A stretch of DNA of 22,373 nucleotides. It comes from a virus. The position numbers and the translations under genes are program-made. The stretch covers positions 1-22,373 of the IMG/VR virus record IMGVR_UViG_3300012356_000007, one strand, 5' to 3'. Within the stretch, counting starts at the first letter, position 1. The number at the start of each line of letters is the position of its first letter. The notes beneath the pieces were generated by a model. It ran no database searches and was not told where the DNA came from. It saw only the letters and a list, made by a program, of their open reading frames with translations. Of this stretch, positions 1 through 6,755 are shown piece by piece.

Positions 1-450
1 CGGCAGCAAAAGCGCGGCCACGAAACCTGTTGCTCCACTGAAATCAATGGAAACCGTTCCGTCAGGCTCCATAAACCTCGCTACCTCAAACGGTCCAATG
101 ATCCCCAGGCCAGTCGTCGCGGTCATCGCTGACGTGGTCAGGTCGCCTTTGCCGCCTTCAAAACTCGGATAGGTCATTGATGCGCTCGCGGTTCCTGCGC
201 CGGTCTTTGTCAAGCCGCCGTCAGAGGTTGCACCTCGTACAGTGACCGTGCGGCCTGTGCCATTGGTGTTGAGCACCAATAAGATCATGCGATCAATACT
301 GCCACCGGCGGGAATGCCAGTCGTCGGAATGCTCACAGACATGCCATTGGTGGCATCAGTGGCAGTGAAGTTCGTGCCGTCATTGAGCATGTTGACAATG
401 CTGCCATTAGCAGTCAATGTCTTTGGCGTTAACGCTGTTCGATTGGTCAT
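1..450 (-). CDS. Partial phage structural protein downstream of the major capsid gene
   Basis: The frame is open from an ATG at 450 to the left edge, giving 150 residues with no stop, so the C-terminus lies outside the window. A strong AGGAGG ribosome site sits just upstream and overlaps the stop of the capsid gene, so the two are coupled. The protein begins MTNRTALTPKTL and is rich in Thr, Gly, Ser and Ala, with little Lys and no Cys in the visible part. That composition fits a beta-rich virion protein. Its place directly after the capsid gene is typical of head-decoration, head-fibre or head-tail joining proteins. I do not recognise a family, so the structural role is inferred from position and composition only. 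Confidence 0.7.
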   Translation of the reverse strand, partial: MTNRTALTPKTLTANGSIVNMLNDGTNFTATDATNGMSVSIPTTGIPAGGSIDRMILLVLNTNGTGRTVTVRGATSDGGLTKTGAGTASASMTYPSFEGGKGDLTTSAMTATTGLGIIGPFEVARFMEPDGTVSIDFSGATGFVAALLLP

Positions 451-458
451 GTCGCCTC

Positions 459-1382
459 CTATGGGTGGGTGAAGTACGCCGCCGCCAACGCATACGGACG
501 AATAGTCTTTGCGCCATAGAGCGCCAGGCCCTTGATGGCATCAGCAAAGCGCAGTGGCGGGCGATACGCTTCAACCTTGTTGAGTCCCTCGGCCTTTGTC
601 AGCGCCATCGTATGTCCAGCCATAACGACATCAGTGCTGCCTGTGGTACCCACGGTCCCGGAGAGATGCGGCGCGTTAATGGATTCGTAGACATCCAGAG
701 ATGCAACTTTGCCAAGGTACGCATCGCTGGCCGCTGCGCCGCCGCTGGCGTCAAGCTTGTTGGTCAGAATGGTCAGGCGTGCATCGGGCGTGTTGTAGCC
801 AGTGAAGCGAATATCTTGCATGAGTAACGTTGTGATCCAGGGCGGCACGGCTGCCCATCGTCCCTGTTTCGGGACTTTGTTCTCAGTGAGTTTCTGGTTG
901 AGGACAACGAGATAGTCGTACACGGTGGTGCCAGCGCCGATATTGCTTTGCGTGGCGACCGTGGGCGTTACCGGACTGCCGGAGCTCCCAAGGAGATTCG
1001 TCGCGTCGGTGTAGAACCCGGCATAGAACGTATCCATCGTGTTTGCGAGCTCATAGGCTGCCCAGCTCATTGCCTCGCCCATGACTTTGGGCTGGCTCTG
1101 TGCTGCATCGACATCATCGACCTCGAAGTTATACGCCTTGCTTTGTGTAATGATCAGCGTTGCCTGTGCATCAGTGAGTGCTTGCGGCGCGTTGAGGTCG
1201 GTGTCTTTGGAGTAGTTGAAGATGGTGATATCGCCAATTGAGTTGATCTTGACGGAATCACCCATGCGTGAAATGATTCCCTCGTAATCGTCGTTGTAGA
1301 GATTCCCATAGATCAGATTTGCCCGTAGTGCAGGCAAGAGCTGATCTGCCCACAATGTGGGTATAAAATTCTGGAGTGAGAT
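459..1382 (-). CDS. Major capsid protein (P22 coat / HK97-fold type), apparent AUC start
   Basis: This is the main shell protein of the procapsid. The N-terminal pattern (NFIPTLWADQLL, then YEGIISRMGDSVKINSIGD, then FEVDDVDAAQSQPKVM) matches the P22-coat-like capsid family. The first ATG/GTG/TTG-class codon in frame is a TTG at 1355, but it has no ribosome site and would remove the conserved NFIPT segment. The frame is open nine codons further upstream to an ATC codon at 1382-1380. A GGAGG box ends six bases before that ATC, and an in-frame TGA lies at 1397. I therefore place the start at ATC, giving 307 residues. The scaffold gene lies upstream, as usual. A sequencing error or a frameshift from the nearby GTG is the alternative. 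Confidence 0.9.
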   Translation of the reverse strand: MSLQNFIPTLWADQLLPALRANLIYGNLYNDDYEGIISRMGDSVKINSIGDITIFNYSKDTDLNAPQALTDAQATLIITQSKAYNFEVDDVDAAQSQPKVMGEAMSWAAYELANTMDTFYAGFYTDATNLLGSSGSPVTPTVATQSNIGAGTTVYDYLVVLNQKLTENKVPKQGRWAAVPPWITTLLMQDIRFTGYNTPDARLTILTNKLDASGGAAASDAYLGKVASLDVYESINAPHLSGTVGTTGSTDVVMAGHTMALTKAEGLNKVEAYRPPLRFADAIKGLALYGAKTIRPYALAAAYFTHP

Positions 1383-1463
1383 GTCACACCTCCGTCATCC
1401 CCGGCTCAACATCTCTCTAAAGGTGCTGGGCAGGAGATACAAAGATATTCAAACGATAAATGC

Positions 1464-2156
1464 CTACTTCATGCCGTAGCGGTGCGGGTGCTGATACAGC
1501 CACCGCGTGATTGATCCGTCGGCATTGCGCCGGTTGTATTCCTCTGGATTCTTCTGCAATTGAATGATCGTCTCCCAGGAAAGCTCTTGCGGCGCAGTAC
1601 TCTGCGATCTGCTCGGATTCGTTGCGCCCCCGCTTGTCGCTGCCTGTGCTTTGCTTACCAGTGTTGGATACTGCTTGATCAAGGCTTTCAGCACATCAGC
1701 AACGTTTGCCGGGGTGCCATCATCGCCATACTCAATCTCAGAGCGATCAATGAGCTTACTGGCTAGCGTCGGATCGATGCCTTGTTGCAATGCTTGAAGC
1801 TGGATAGCAGAGCCAACGCGCAGTTCCTGGGCTTGCAGGGTGGCTTGCTCTTTCTCGGCTTGCAGAGTAGCTAACTGTTTTTGCAGTTTCTCCGTCTCGC
1901 TGAGCTTCGATGCTTCAAGCTCTGACTTGAGTTTCTTGTACTCATTGGCATCGTGACGATGTGCCGCAGCCTCAGAGTTGGCTTTCTTGCGCGCTGCCCG
2001 CTCTTCATCTAAGAGCTTCTGCAATTCTTCAATGGACAGTGGTGTTGTCGTGGTAGTCCCTGGCGTCTCACCAGTTCCTGCGTTGGGCGTCTCGCCCGGT
2101 GGGACCGTTCCGTTCGGCGTCTCGCCTTGCGGATCGGTGTTTGCTTCGTTAGTCAT
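1464..2156 (-). CDS. Phage scaffolding protein
   Basis: The product (230 aa) should guide capsid protein assembly into the procapsid and then leave. It has the usual scaffold layout: a disordered Pro/Thr/Gly N-terminus with repeated GETPN/GETPG units (residues 10-40), a long charged coiled coil with many Lys, Glu and Gln (about 41-120), and a basic C-terminal tail ending in HPHRYGMK, the part that usually touches the coat protein. An AAGGA site lies seven bases before the ATG. It directly precedes the capsid gene, the standard order. A consensus TTGACA box lies just upstream (see the promoter entry at 2157). Confidence 0.88.
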   Translation of the reverse strand: MTNEANTDPQGETPNGTVPPGETPNAGTGETPGTTTTTPLSIEELQKLLDEERAARKKANSEAAAHRHDANEYKKLKSELEASKLSETEKLQKQLATLQAEKEQATLQAQELRVGSAIQLQALQQGIDPTLASKLIDRSEIEYGDDGTPANVADVLKALIKQYPTLVSKAQAATSGGATNPSRSQSTAPQELSWETIIQLQKNPEEYNRRNADGSITRWLYQHPHRYGMK

Positions 2157-2185
2157 AGTGTATCCTTTTATTTACCTCTTGTCAA
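2157..2185 (-). promoter_or_regulatory. Possible sigma70-like promoter at the scaffold start
   Basis: TTGACA (2185-2180), a 17-base spacer and TACACT (2162-2157) read toward the scaffold gene. The -10 box abuts the scaffold ATG, so transcription would begin inside the scaffold gene. It could only serve the capsid gene and those beyond it, or be fortuitous. Confidence 0.35.
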
Positions 2186-2231
2186 GCAATAATGAAACTT
2201 TGTTCATACTTTGTATACTCTGTGCTCTCTT

Positions 2232-2552
2232 TTATTGCGCCATATTCTTTAAGCTGTCAGGCGGCGTCATCTTTGCCTCTTGATACGCTCGTAGCAATGC
2301 CTTCGCTGCCTTCTTCCTGTCTGCCGGTGACACGCCCTTCAGCCCTCCACGCGCGCCCATCAATGCACCCAAAGCGGGCCCGAGGGCGTTGCTATTAATA
2401 TCGCCGTTGGGCTCTTTGATGGGCAGTTTGCAATTCGATTGCACTTTGTCTTGCCCTGGCTCATTGGTATCGATGAGACAAGCGGCACAATACGCGGCGC
2501 TATCAGGGTACTTCGATGCTGAACCATCCCATGCTTTACTTGTGATTGTCAC
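2232..2552 (-). CDS. Conserved small phage head-region protein
   Basis: The product (106 aa) begins MTITSKAWDGSASKYPD and carries AYCAACLIDTNEPG, CKLPIKEPNGD and GARGGLKGVS, ending in a helical KKAAKALLRAYQEAK segment. I recall this arrangement (WDGSASRY..., CLIDTN..., CKLP.KEP.G, GARGG..GVS) in many phages, next to or fused with head maturation or protease-type proteins. Three Cys residues could bind a metal. The gene overlaps the preceding one by 17 bases and lies just upstream of scaffold. Its exact function is not known to me; a head-assembly role is inferred from position. Confidence 0.75.
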   Translation of the reverse strand: MTITSKAWDGSASKYPDSAAYCAACLIDTNEPGQDKVQSNCKLPIKEPNGDINSNALGPALGALMGARGGLKGVSPADRKKAAKALLRAYQEAKMTPPDSLKNMAQ

Positions 2553-2730
2553 TGCTTTCCTCTATTGCTCTCTGCATCTGCGTGATGTGGTACCGCGCCT
2601 GCCTATGAAGCTCTCTGACGTAGCGATGATCCCCTGCCGCCTGCACAGTACCATGCTTCTCTTCGATGCTTTCCAGGATGCGCGACAATTCATGCAGATG
2701 ATCGTTGATCGTCTTGTTTGTGACTGCCAT
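2536..2730 (-). CDS. Small helical protein, unknown function
   Basis: 64 residues, MAVTNKTINDHLHELS..., almost entirely charged helix with heptad-like Leu/Ile spacing, so a small coiled coil is likely. AAGGAG sits eight bases before the ATG. A second ATG at 2748, in another frame with a stronger AAGGAGG site, would give only 19 residues (MKRSKAHGSHKQ...). It may be a leader that couples translation. The gene overlaps the next one by 17 bases. No family recognised. Confidence 0.65.
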   Translation of the reverse strand: MAVTNKTINDHLHELSRILESIEEKHGTVQAAGDHRYVRELHRQARYHITQMQRAIEESSDNHK

Positions 2731-2793
2731 GTGCTTTACTCCTTTTCATAGAAGCCTCCTTAGTACATTCCATTTTCAATCTAACCGAGTTCT

Positions 2794-2910
2794 CTACGGC
2801 TTCTTCTGTGGCATCGTCGGCGGCTTTGGCGGTGCTGGCTTCGTTGCCTTGGTTTTGTTTTCCTTGAGTCGTTTGTCAGGCGCGGTGCCCTTCGAGGGTT
2901 TGCCTCCCAT
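2794..2910 (-). CDS. Tiny Lys/Pro-rich protein (38 aa)
   Basis: ATG at 2910, with AAAGGACGAGC upstream, opens a 38-residue frame beginning MGGKPSKGTAPDKRLKENK and ending in a run of Pro and Lys. Very basic MxGKPSxGTxxDKRLKxNK-type microproteins occur in phage head clusters. The position between minor head protein and scaffold fits that. The net positive charge suggests contact with nucleic acid or with acidic virion proteins, but nothing more can be said. Confidence rests on the ribosome site, the composition and the neat fit into an otherwise empty gap. Confidence 0.65.
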   Translation of the reverse strand: MGGKPSKGTAPDKRLKENKTKATKPAPPKPPTMPQKKP

Positions 2911-2933
2911 AGTATTGCTCGTCCTTTCTGTTA

Positions 2934-3512
2934 CTAAGCTTTTACCAGTTGCTTCACTTGCTTTGCAGAACGCTGATAGATCGACTTGCCATACTTCGGA
3001 TCGTGGTCAGTGCCGACAAAATCGTCAAGACTGGCATCGCCTGACGCATACAACTCAAACGCTACCTGGGAGCCAAGTATTTCCTGTTGCGTGTCTGCGT
3101 TCTGCTCATCGAACCAATCAGCGCCGCTCTGGATATCCGGTTCTTGACCCGGGTAGATCGGTGTCATGTGGCACCTGCAGTTGACGTGTGAGTCAAGCGT
3201 CTCGCTGATATCGTGCTTTGTGCCATTCATGGCAATGCAGGCAGCACACGTTTTTGAGGAGAGCTCTGCTGTCCATATCCATCCAATGGCCTCATGGGAA
3301 GTAAGCAGTTGATCAGAGAGGCCGCTGCGAAACACCTTGTAGATGCCGTCCCTGGCGACCGTGAGCGTCCGTTGTAGCGTGCTTTGCAGTGCCTGCCCGA
3401 TGTCAGCCGCGATGTCAGCCGCGCTCTCTCCCAGCGATATGGCGCGTGTCAGGATACCATTGACCGCCTGAGCAGCCTGTGTGCCCATGCCGCGTAAGAG
3501 ATTAACGCTCAT
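2934..3512 (-). CDS. Phage minor head protein, C-terminal part (Mu gpF / SPP1 gp7 family)
   Basis: This 192-residue product carries the hallmark region of the family. IGWIWTAELSSKTCAACIAM is followed by NGT and by SHVNCRCHMTPIYPG, giving the conserved Cys/His set C..C...H..C.C at about residues 88-120. The family protein attaches to the portal and takes part in early DNA passage or head morphogenesis. Full-length members carry an N-terminal helical domain, which here is a separate upstream ORF. The start ATG overlaps that ORF's stop as ATGA and has an AAGGGG site of its own, so the halves look translationally coupled and not simply broken. Confidence 0.85.
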   Translation of the reverse strand: MSVNLLRGMGTQAAQAVNGILTRAISLGESAADIAADIGQALQSTLQRTLTVARDGIYKVFRSGLSDQLLTSHEAIGWIWTAELSSKTCAACIAMNGTKHDISETLDSHVNCRCHMTPIYPGQEPDIQSGADWFDEQNADTQQEILGSQVAFELYASGDASLDDFVGTDHDPKYGKSIYQRSAKQVKQLVKA

Positions 3513-3850
3513 CGCTGGCCCCTTCCATGCAGCACGGCTGTCTGTTTGCCCATAGCCTGTGCCTGTTCTTGTGTGCGCTGTATCAGATCGTTCGCTGACC
3601 CTGCGTAGCCCTCCAGGTGCTGCTCTACTGCCTGTGTCAGCGTTGCCAGCCGATGATTTTGGTGGAGCCAGAGCAGGGAAACGGTTTCACCTTGCTGCTG
3701 TACCTGCTCGTACTCACGTAGGAACGCGTCCACGTAGGGCTGTATGGCGTTCATTGTCTGTGCATGCTGTGCTCGCAGTGTGGCGTCCGTGGTAGCTTCG
3801 AGTGTGCGGAGCTGGCGGCGTGAGTGCGCGGTGATGTGCTTGCTAATCAC
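3509..3850 (-). CDS. Minor head protein, N-terminal helical part (split gene)
   Basis: 113 residues, strongly helical. YVDAFLREYEQVQQQGETVSLLWLHQNHRLATLT resembles the N-terminal portion of gpF/gp7-type minor head proteins, which place a long Leu/Glu/Arg helix and a V-x-x-x-W-L segment before the metal-binding domain. The start is GTG at 3850, overlapping the upstream stop as GTGA with AGGAGG just before it. It ends four bases into the C-terminal half. The two products together (305 aa) match the usual size of one minor head protein. Confidence 0.75.
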   Translation of the reverse strand: MISKHITAHSRRQLRTLEATTDATLRAQHAQTMNAIQPYVDAFLREYEQVQQQGETVSLLWLHQNHRLATLTQAVEQHLEGYAGSANDLIQRTQEQAQAMGKQTAVLHGRGQR

Positions 3851-4074
3851 TGCCTCCTAAAAACGGCGATCCGTCCGCCCTCGCCGGCAGAGAGTGCAAT
3901 GCTGATGCAGTGGATCTCCGCAGCTTTGAGCACGTCATCAAGTGCGTGGAGCATGGAGAGATCCATGTCGTTGCCTTTGAAGACCAAGAGATACTTGCGA
4001 TCTGGCTTGAGTTCGATGATATTGCTGATCGCTTGCAATGGTTGCTGTGCTGCCTGTGATGTGGAAGTGCTCAT
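3847..4074 (-). CDS. Small conserved head-cluster protein, unknown function
   Basis: 75 residues counted from the ATG at 4074, which overlaps the upstream stop as ATGA; an upstream ATG at 4098 would sit inside the previous gene. After a short Ser/Thr/Gln tail comes a compact domain: LKPDRKYLLVFKG, a helix LSMLHALDDVLKAAEI, then IHCISIALSAGEGGRIAVFRR. The alternating strand-helix-strand pattern suggests a small alpha/beta fold. It lies between portal and minor head genes, where such small ORFs are common in siphophages. No specific function is assigned. Confidence 0.65.
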   Translation of the reverse strand: MSTSTSQAAQQPLQAISNIIELKPDRKYLLVFKGNDMDLSMLHALDDVLKAAEIHCISIALSAGEGGRIAVFRRQ

Positions 4075-4526
4075 GCGCTGTCCCTCTGTGCTTTCCACTG
4101 ATTGAGATGCATTTCACTGCAAAATGCGAATGCTCTCCACGTATCTCCATCTTTATACCCAAACCAGCCTGGTGCATCCTCTTCGTAGACCTTGCCACAC
4201 ACTGCACAGGCGATGTTGTGCTGTTTTTCTGGCATTTCCGATTTCCATGCAGTCACATCGACCACAGGATTATTCGTTATCACATCACCTATCACGGGTT
4301 CTCCATCGTCTTTTACGGCAATGCATTTGTCATTGTGCTTATAGAAACGTAGGGCCGCTGTACTCTCTTTGGATGCATCGAGAATCAGGACGGCGCGACA
4401 CACATTGATAATCTGTTCGCCAGTCTCGATATCGTAGACGTGCAGTAGACGTCCGGACGTCTCCCCTGTCTTCCCAACGATACGCACGCGGCCTGTGTAG
4501 CTTTCGTCGATATACATAGTGTTCAT
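4071..4526 (-). CDS. Phage protein with C-terminal zinc-binding motif
   Basis: 151 residues. The N-terminal two thirds are beta-rich (MYIDESYTGRVRIVGKTGE...). The C-terminus holds CAVCGKVYEEDAPG and FAFCSEMHLNQW, a CxxC...CxxxH arrangement like treble-clef or FCS-type zinc fingers. The start overlaps the portal stop as ATGA, so it is coupled to the portal gene. Position suggests a head or packaging accessory role. The zinc site is read from the Cys/His spacing; the function is unknown. Confidence 0.7.
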   Translation of the reverse strand: MNTMYIDESYTGRVRIVGKTGETSGRLLHVYDIETGEQIINVCRAVLILDASKESTAALRFYKHNDKCIAVKDDGEPVIGDVITNNPVVDVTAWKSEMPEKQHNIACAVCGKVYEEDAPGWFGYKDGDTWRAFAFCSEMHLNQWKAQRDSA

Positions 4527-6013
4527 TGCCCTATCCCAGCCTTTCCTTGCTGTCCTTGTGCACTCTGCGCCATGCCTTGCTGTTGCGGTGGCTGACCAGG
4601 TGATGCCGAGGGAGCTGGCGGCATGCCCTGGCCTCTGCTGAAGTTTGTGAGTTTCTTTGCATCTTCCTGGGTGCTTTTCTCTGCCTCATCATCAGGGTCA
4701 TAGCCAAGGCCCTGCTGAATGGTGGCATCGCTGATTCCAAGCTGCTTAAGCACCAATGCTTCCTGAGCCGCTGCCAGATCATCCACTGGTAAGAGCGGCT
4801 GCCAGTGCAAGCCAATCTTGTAATCCTCGAATTGCTCTACAGGGATAAGACCAGAGAGAACCAGCGCCGCCCGCGAGATCTCACGGATCAAGCGACCATA
4901 GAGCCGCTGCTTCTCTGTGGTCTTTTCCAGGATGGGCTGATAATACACTGTGAGTGCCACGCCGCTGATATTGCCCCTGGGCTCGTTGACGCCTCGCGCG
5001 ATAGCAGGGACACGGCTCTGCACATCGATATAGGTCTGGATATCGCTTGCATGGTCGCGGCTGCTTTGCAGGTTGCTCTGCATTTCCAGGTTCTTTACCG
5101 TGCTATCAGGCGATGGCAAACAGAGCACATCATCGACAGAGACGCTAATCTGCGTTGAGACCACGCCAGTCGCAACGGTCTTTGGATGCGCGTGGTACTT
5201 GATGATGCGGCTTGTGTTGCTCATGGTGAACTGCAACGATTTTGCGAGTGCGATGATCTCAGGGGGCAAGTCAGTGCCTCCCCAAGACTCGTTGGGATTC
5301 GGGAGATTCTTGTTCGTGAAGATGGGCGGGAATGGATAGAGCCAGTCTTGCGGCTCTCCGACCTGTTGCCACGTATCCTGCGGCCCGCCCAGCGCACGCC
5401 GCTGATAGTTGGTGATCGTCCATGTATCATCAGGGTCATTGTTGCCCCAGAGCTCCACAGAGCTACCAGGATCAATCCTGGCAATGATTTGTCGCTTTTG
5501 CATCCCGCCGGATATCGGGTATTCGAGGATAAAGGCAAGGATGATCTCGCAGTCCTCTGGATCTACGACTTTCCTGATCAGCATTGGATCAAGGTTGACC
5601 ATGCGTGGATACTTCATACCCTGCTTTGCTGGAATCAGCTTGACAAAGGTTTGCCCGCACACACCGCCATTCGTGGCAATCTCAGTGAGGAGTGACATTT
5701 TGTCGTCGTCGTCGCCCCACAAGCCATTCAAGAAATCCTGGATTGGCGAGTTTGCTTTGCTTGTTTCATCGCTGGCCTCGATCTTGACCGGCTTATTGCA
5801 GAGATAGGAGACGCCTTTCTCGACAATGGTTGCGCAGGGATTCGGCTGCACATTGTCGTCAGGCTGATCTTTGTCGATCTTGAGCGGCTTTGAAAACTCG
5901 CCGCGATACGCTTTCCATGCTTCCCGCATTGCCCGCTTCCTGTCCTGGTCTACCTGGGGAATCGGGGCCTGGGCCAGTGATAAGCGTTGCTGTTGTTGGG
6001 TCGGTGCGATCAT
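4523..6013 (-). CDS. Phage portal protein (SPP1 gp6-like)
   Basis: The portal is the dodecameric ring at one head vertex through which DNA enters and leaves. The 496-residue product has WKAYRGEF, the NPCATIVEKGVSYLCNKPVKIE segment and a long acidic/aromatic middle typical of SPP1-type portals. The C-terminus is Gln/Pro/Gly-rich and low in complexity. The start ATG overlaps the stop of the homing endonuclease gene as ATGA, and the GGAGG ribosome site lies inside the last codons of that endonuclease gene. The order terminase-portal-minor head-scaffold-capsid is classical and supports the call. Confidence 0.9.
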   Translation of the reverse strand: MIAPTQQQQRLSLAQAPIPQVDQDRKRAMREAWKAYRGEFSKPLKIDKDQPDDNVQPNPCATIVEKGVSYLCNKPVKIEASDETSKANSPIQDFLNGLWGDDDDKMSLLTEIATNGGVCGQTFVKLIPAKQGMKYPRMVNLDPMLIRKVVDPEDCEIILAFILEYPISGGMQKRQIIARIDPGSSVELWGNNDPDDTWTITNYQRRALGGPQDTWQQVGEPQDWLYPFPPIFTNKNLPNPNESWGGTDLPPEIIALAKSLQFTMSNTSRIIKYHAHPKTVATGVVSTQISVSVDDVLCLPSPDSTVKNLEMQSNLQSSRDHASDIQTYIDVQSRVPAIARGVNEPRGNISGVALTVYYQPILEKTTEKQRLYGRLIREISRAALVLSGLIPVEQFEDYKIGLHWQPLLPVDDLAAAQEALVLKQLGISDATIQQGLGYDPDDEAEKSTQEDAKKLTNFSRGQGMPPAPSASPGQPPQQQGMAQSAQGQQGKAGIGQ

Positions 6014-6633
6014 GGTGTATTCCTCCGAGGATGTTTACGGCCAATCTTAGACAACCTTATTTTCTCAATGGTTTCAGGTGCAAGTTTCTGACCAAGCTTC
6101 GATTTATTGCCTATCAAGGCCAAGTGAATCTTCTCACGGGCCTCATCTGAATGTTTACGACCAAGAACAGCTCGTCTTTGCTTTTCGATGGCTTCAGGAG
6201 AGGGCTTACGACCCAAAATAGGTGTGAGTCCAACGTGAGCTTTTCTCTTCTTTTCTCGTGTTTCAGGAGAGTCTTTTACACCAAAACGAGAGCCAGCAAC
6301 ATGGGCGATATTATAGCCTTTTTCACCAAAAGCCTTGAGCTTATCGATCCAATATTGTTCACGCGCCGTCAAAAGCTCAGAGAGGAGGACCAGTTCTAGT
6401 ACTTCAAAGGTGAAATTATGTTCTCCGTACGTGTTCCATGCATTTTGTAATTTGGGGTTGCCATGCTTTTTTAACCGAAGGTTACTAAGATGTGTGCTTC
6501 GTCGACGACGGAGATTGGTCGTGCTTCCAATGTATATCTTGTGGGTAGCAAGACAGGTAATTTTGTAAATACCGGATGCATCCGGTATTTGCGAGGGATT
6601 GCCGTTATAGCCATGAGGTGATAAAGTATCCAT
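6010..6633 (-). CDS. GIY-YIG homing endonuclease with NUMOD3 repeats
   Basis: 207 residues from the ATG at 6633, with AGGAG seven bases upstream; an in-frame start at 6765 overlaps the terminase and lacks a ribosome site. Residues 21-23 (GIY) and 34-36 (YIG) begin the nuclease domain, which continues through SELLTAREQYWIDKL. The C-terminal half has four NUMOD3-type DNA-binding repeats of the form K-x-S-P-E-x-x-E-K-x-x-x-x-x-x-G. This makes it a free-standing mobile endonuclease placed between terminase and portal. It has its own promoter, and its end supplies the portal ribosome site, so the insertion is cleanly adapted. Confidence 0.92.
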   Translation of the reverse strand: MDTLSPHGYNGNPSQIPDASGIYKITCLATHKIYIGSTTNLRRRRSTHLSNLRLKKHGNPKLQNAWNTYGEHNFTFEVLELVLLSELLTAREQYWIDKLKAFGEKGYNIAHVAGSRFGVKDSPETREKKRKAHVGLTPILGRKPSPEAIEKQRRAVLGRKHSDEAREKIHLALIGNKSKLGQKLAPETIEKIRLSKIGRKHPRRNTP

Positions 6634-6661
6634 GACAAGTCTCCTAATCAGATTTGTCCAC

Positions 6662-6691
6662 GTCCGAGGGTGCGGGTAACACCGCTCGGAC
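6662..6691 (-). other. Stem-loop in the leader of the homing endonuclease mRNA
   Basis: A 7-bp perfect stem, GTCCGAG with CTCGGAC, encloses a 16-base loop. It lies between the promoter at 6712 and the ribosome site of the endonuclease gene, about 30 bases upstream of the start. It has no T-run, so it is not an obvious terminator. It may insulate the gene from read-through translation or stabilise the message, which is inference. Confidence 0.5.
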
Positions 6692-6711
6692 ACCACATTA
6701 TTTATGGGCTT

Positions 6712-6740
6712 ATTATACCATAAACCCGCCTGTAGAGCAA
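6712..6740 (-). promoter_or_regulatory. Extended -10 promoter of the homing endonuclease gene
   Basis: TTGCTC (6740-6735), a 17-base spacer and a consensus TATAAT (6717-6712) preceded by TGG. It lies in the gap between the terminase stop and the endonuclease start, giving a leader of roughly 70 bases. This is one of the best sigma70-like promoters in the window. It suggests the endonuclease is expressed independently of the late operon and may also transcribe the portal gene. Confidence 0.75.
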
Positions 6741-6755
6741 ATTTAGACGTTTTTA

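Noticed and set aside
2536-2748. 19-aa frame MKRSKAHGSHKQ... with a strong AAGGAGG site
   Set aside because: Too short and overlapping the 64-aa gene; recorded only as a possible coupling leader.
5186-5695. Plus-strand 169-codon frame over the portal gene
   Set aside because: Antisense to a clearly recognised portal protein, with no promoter or ribosome site of note.
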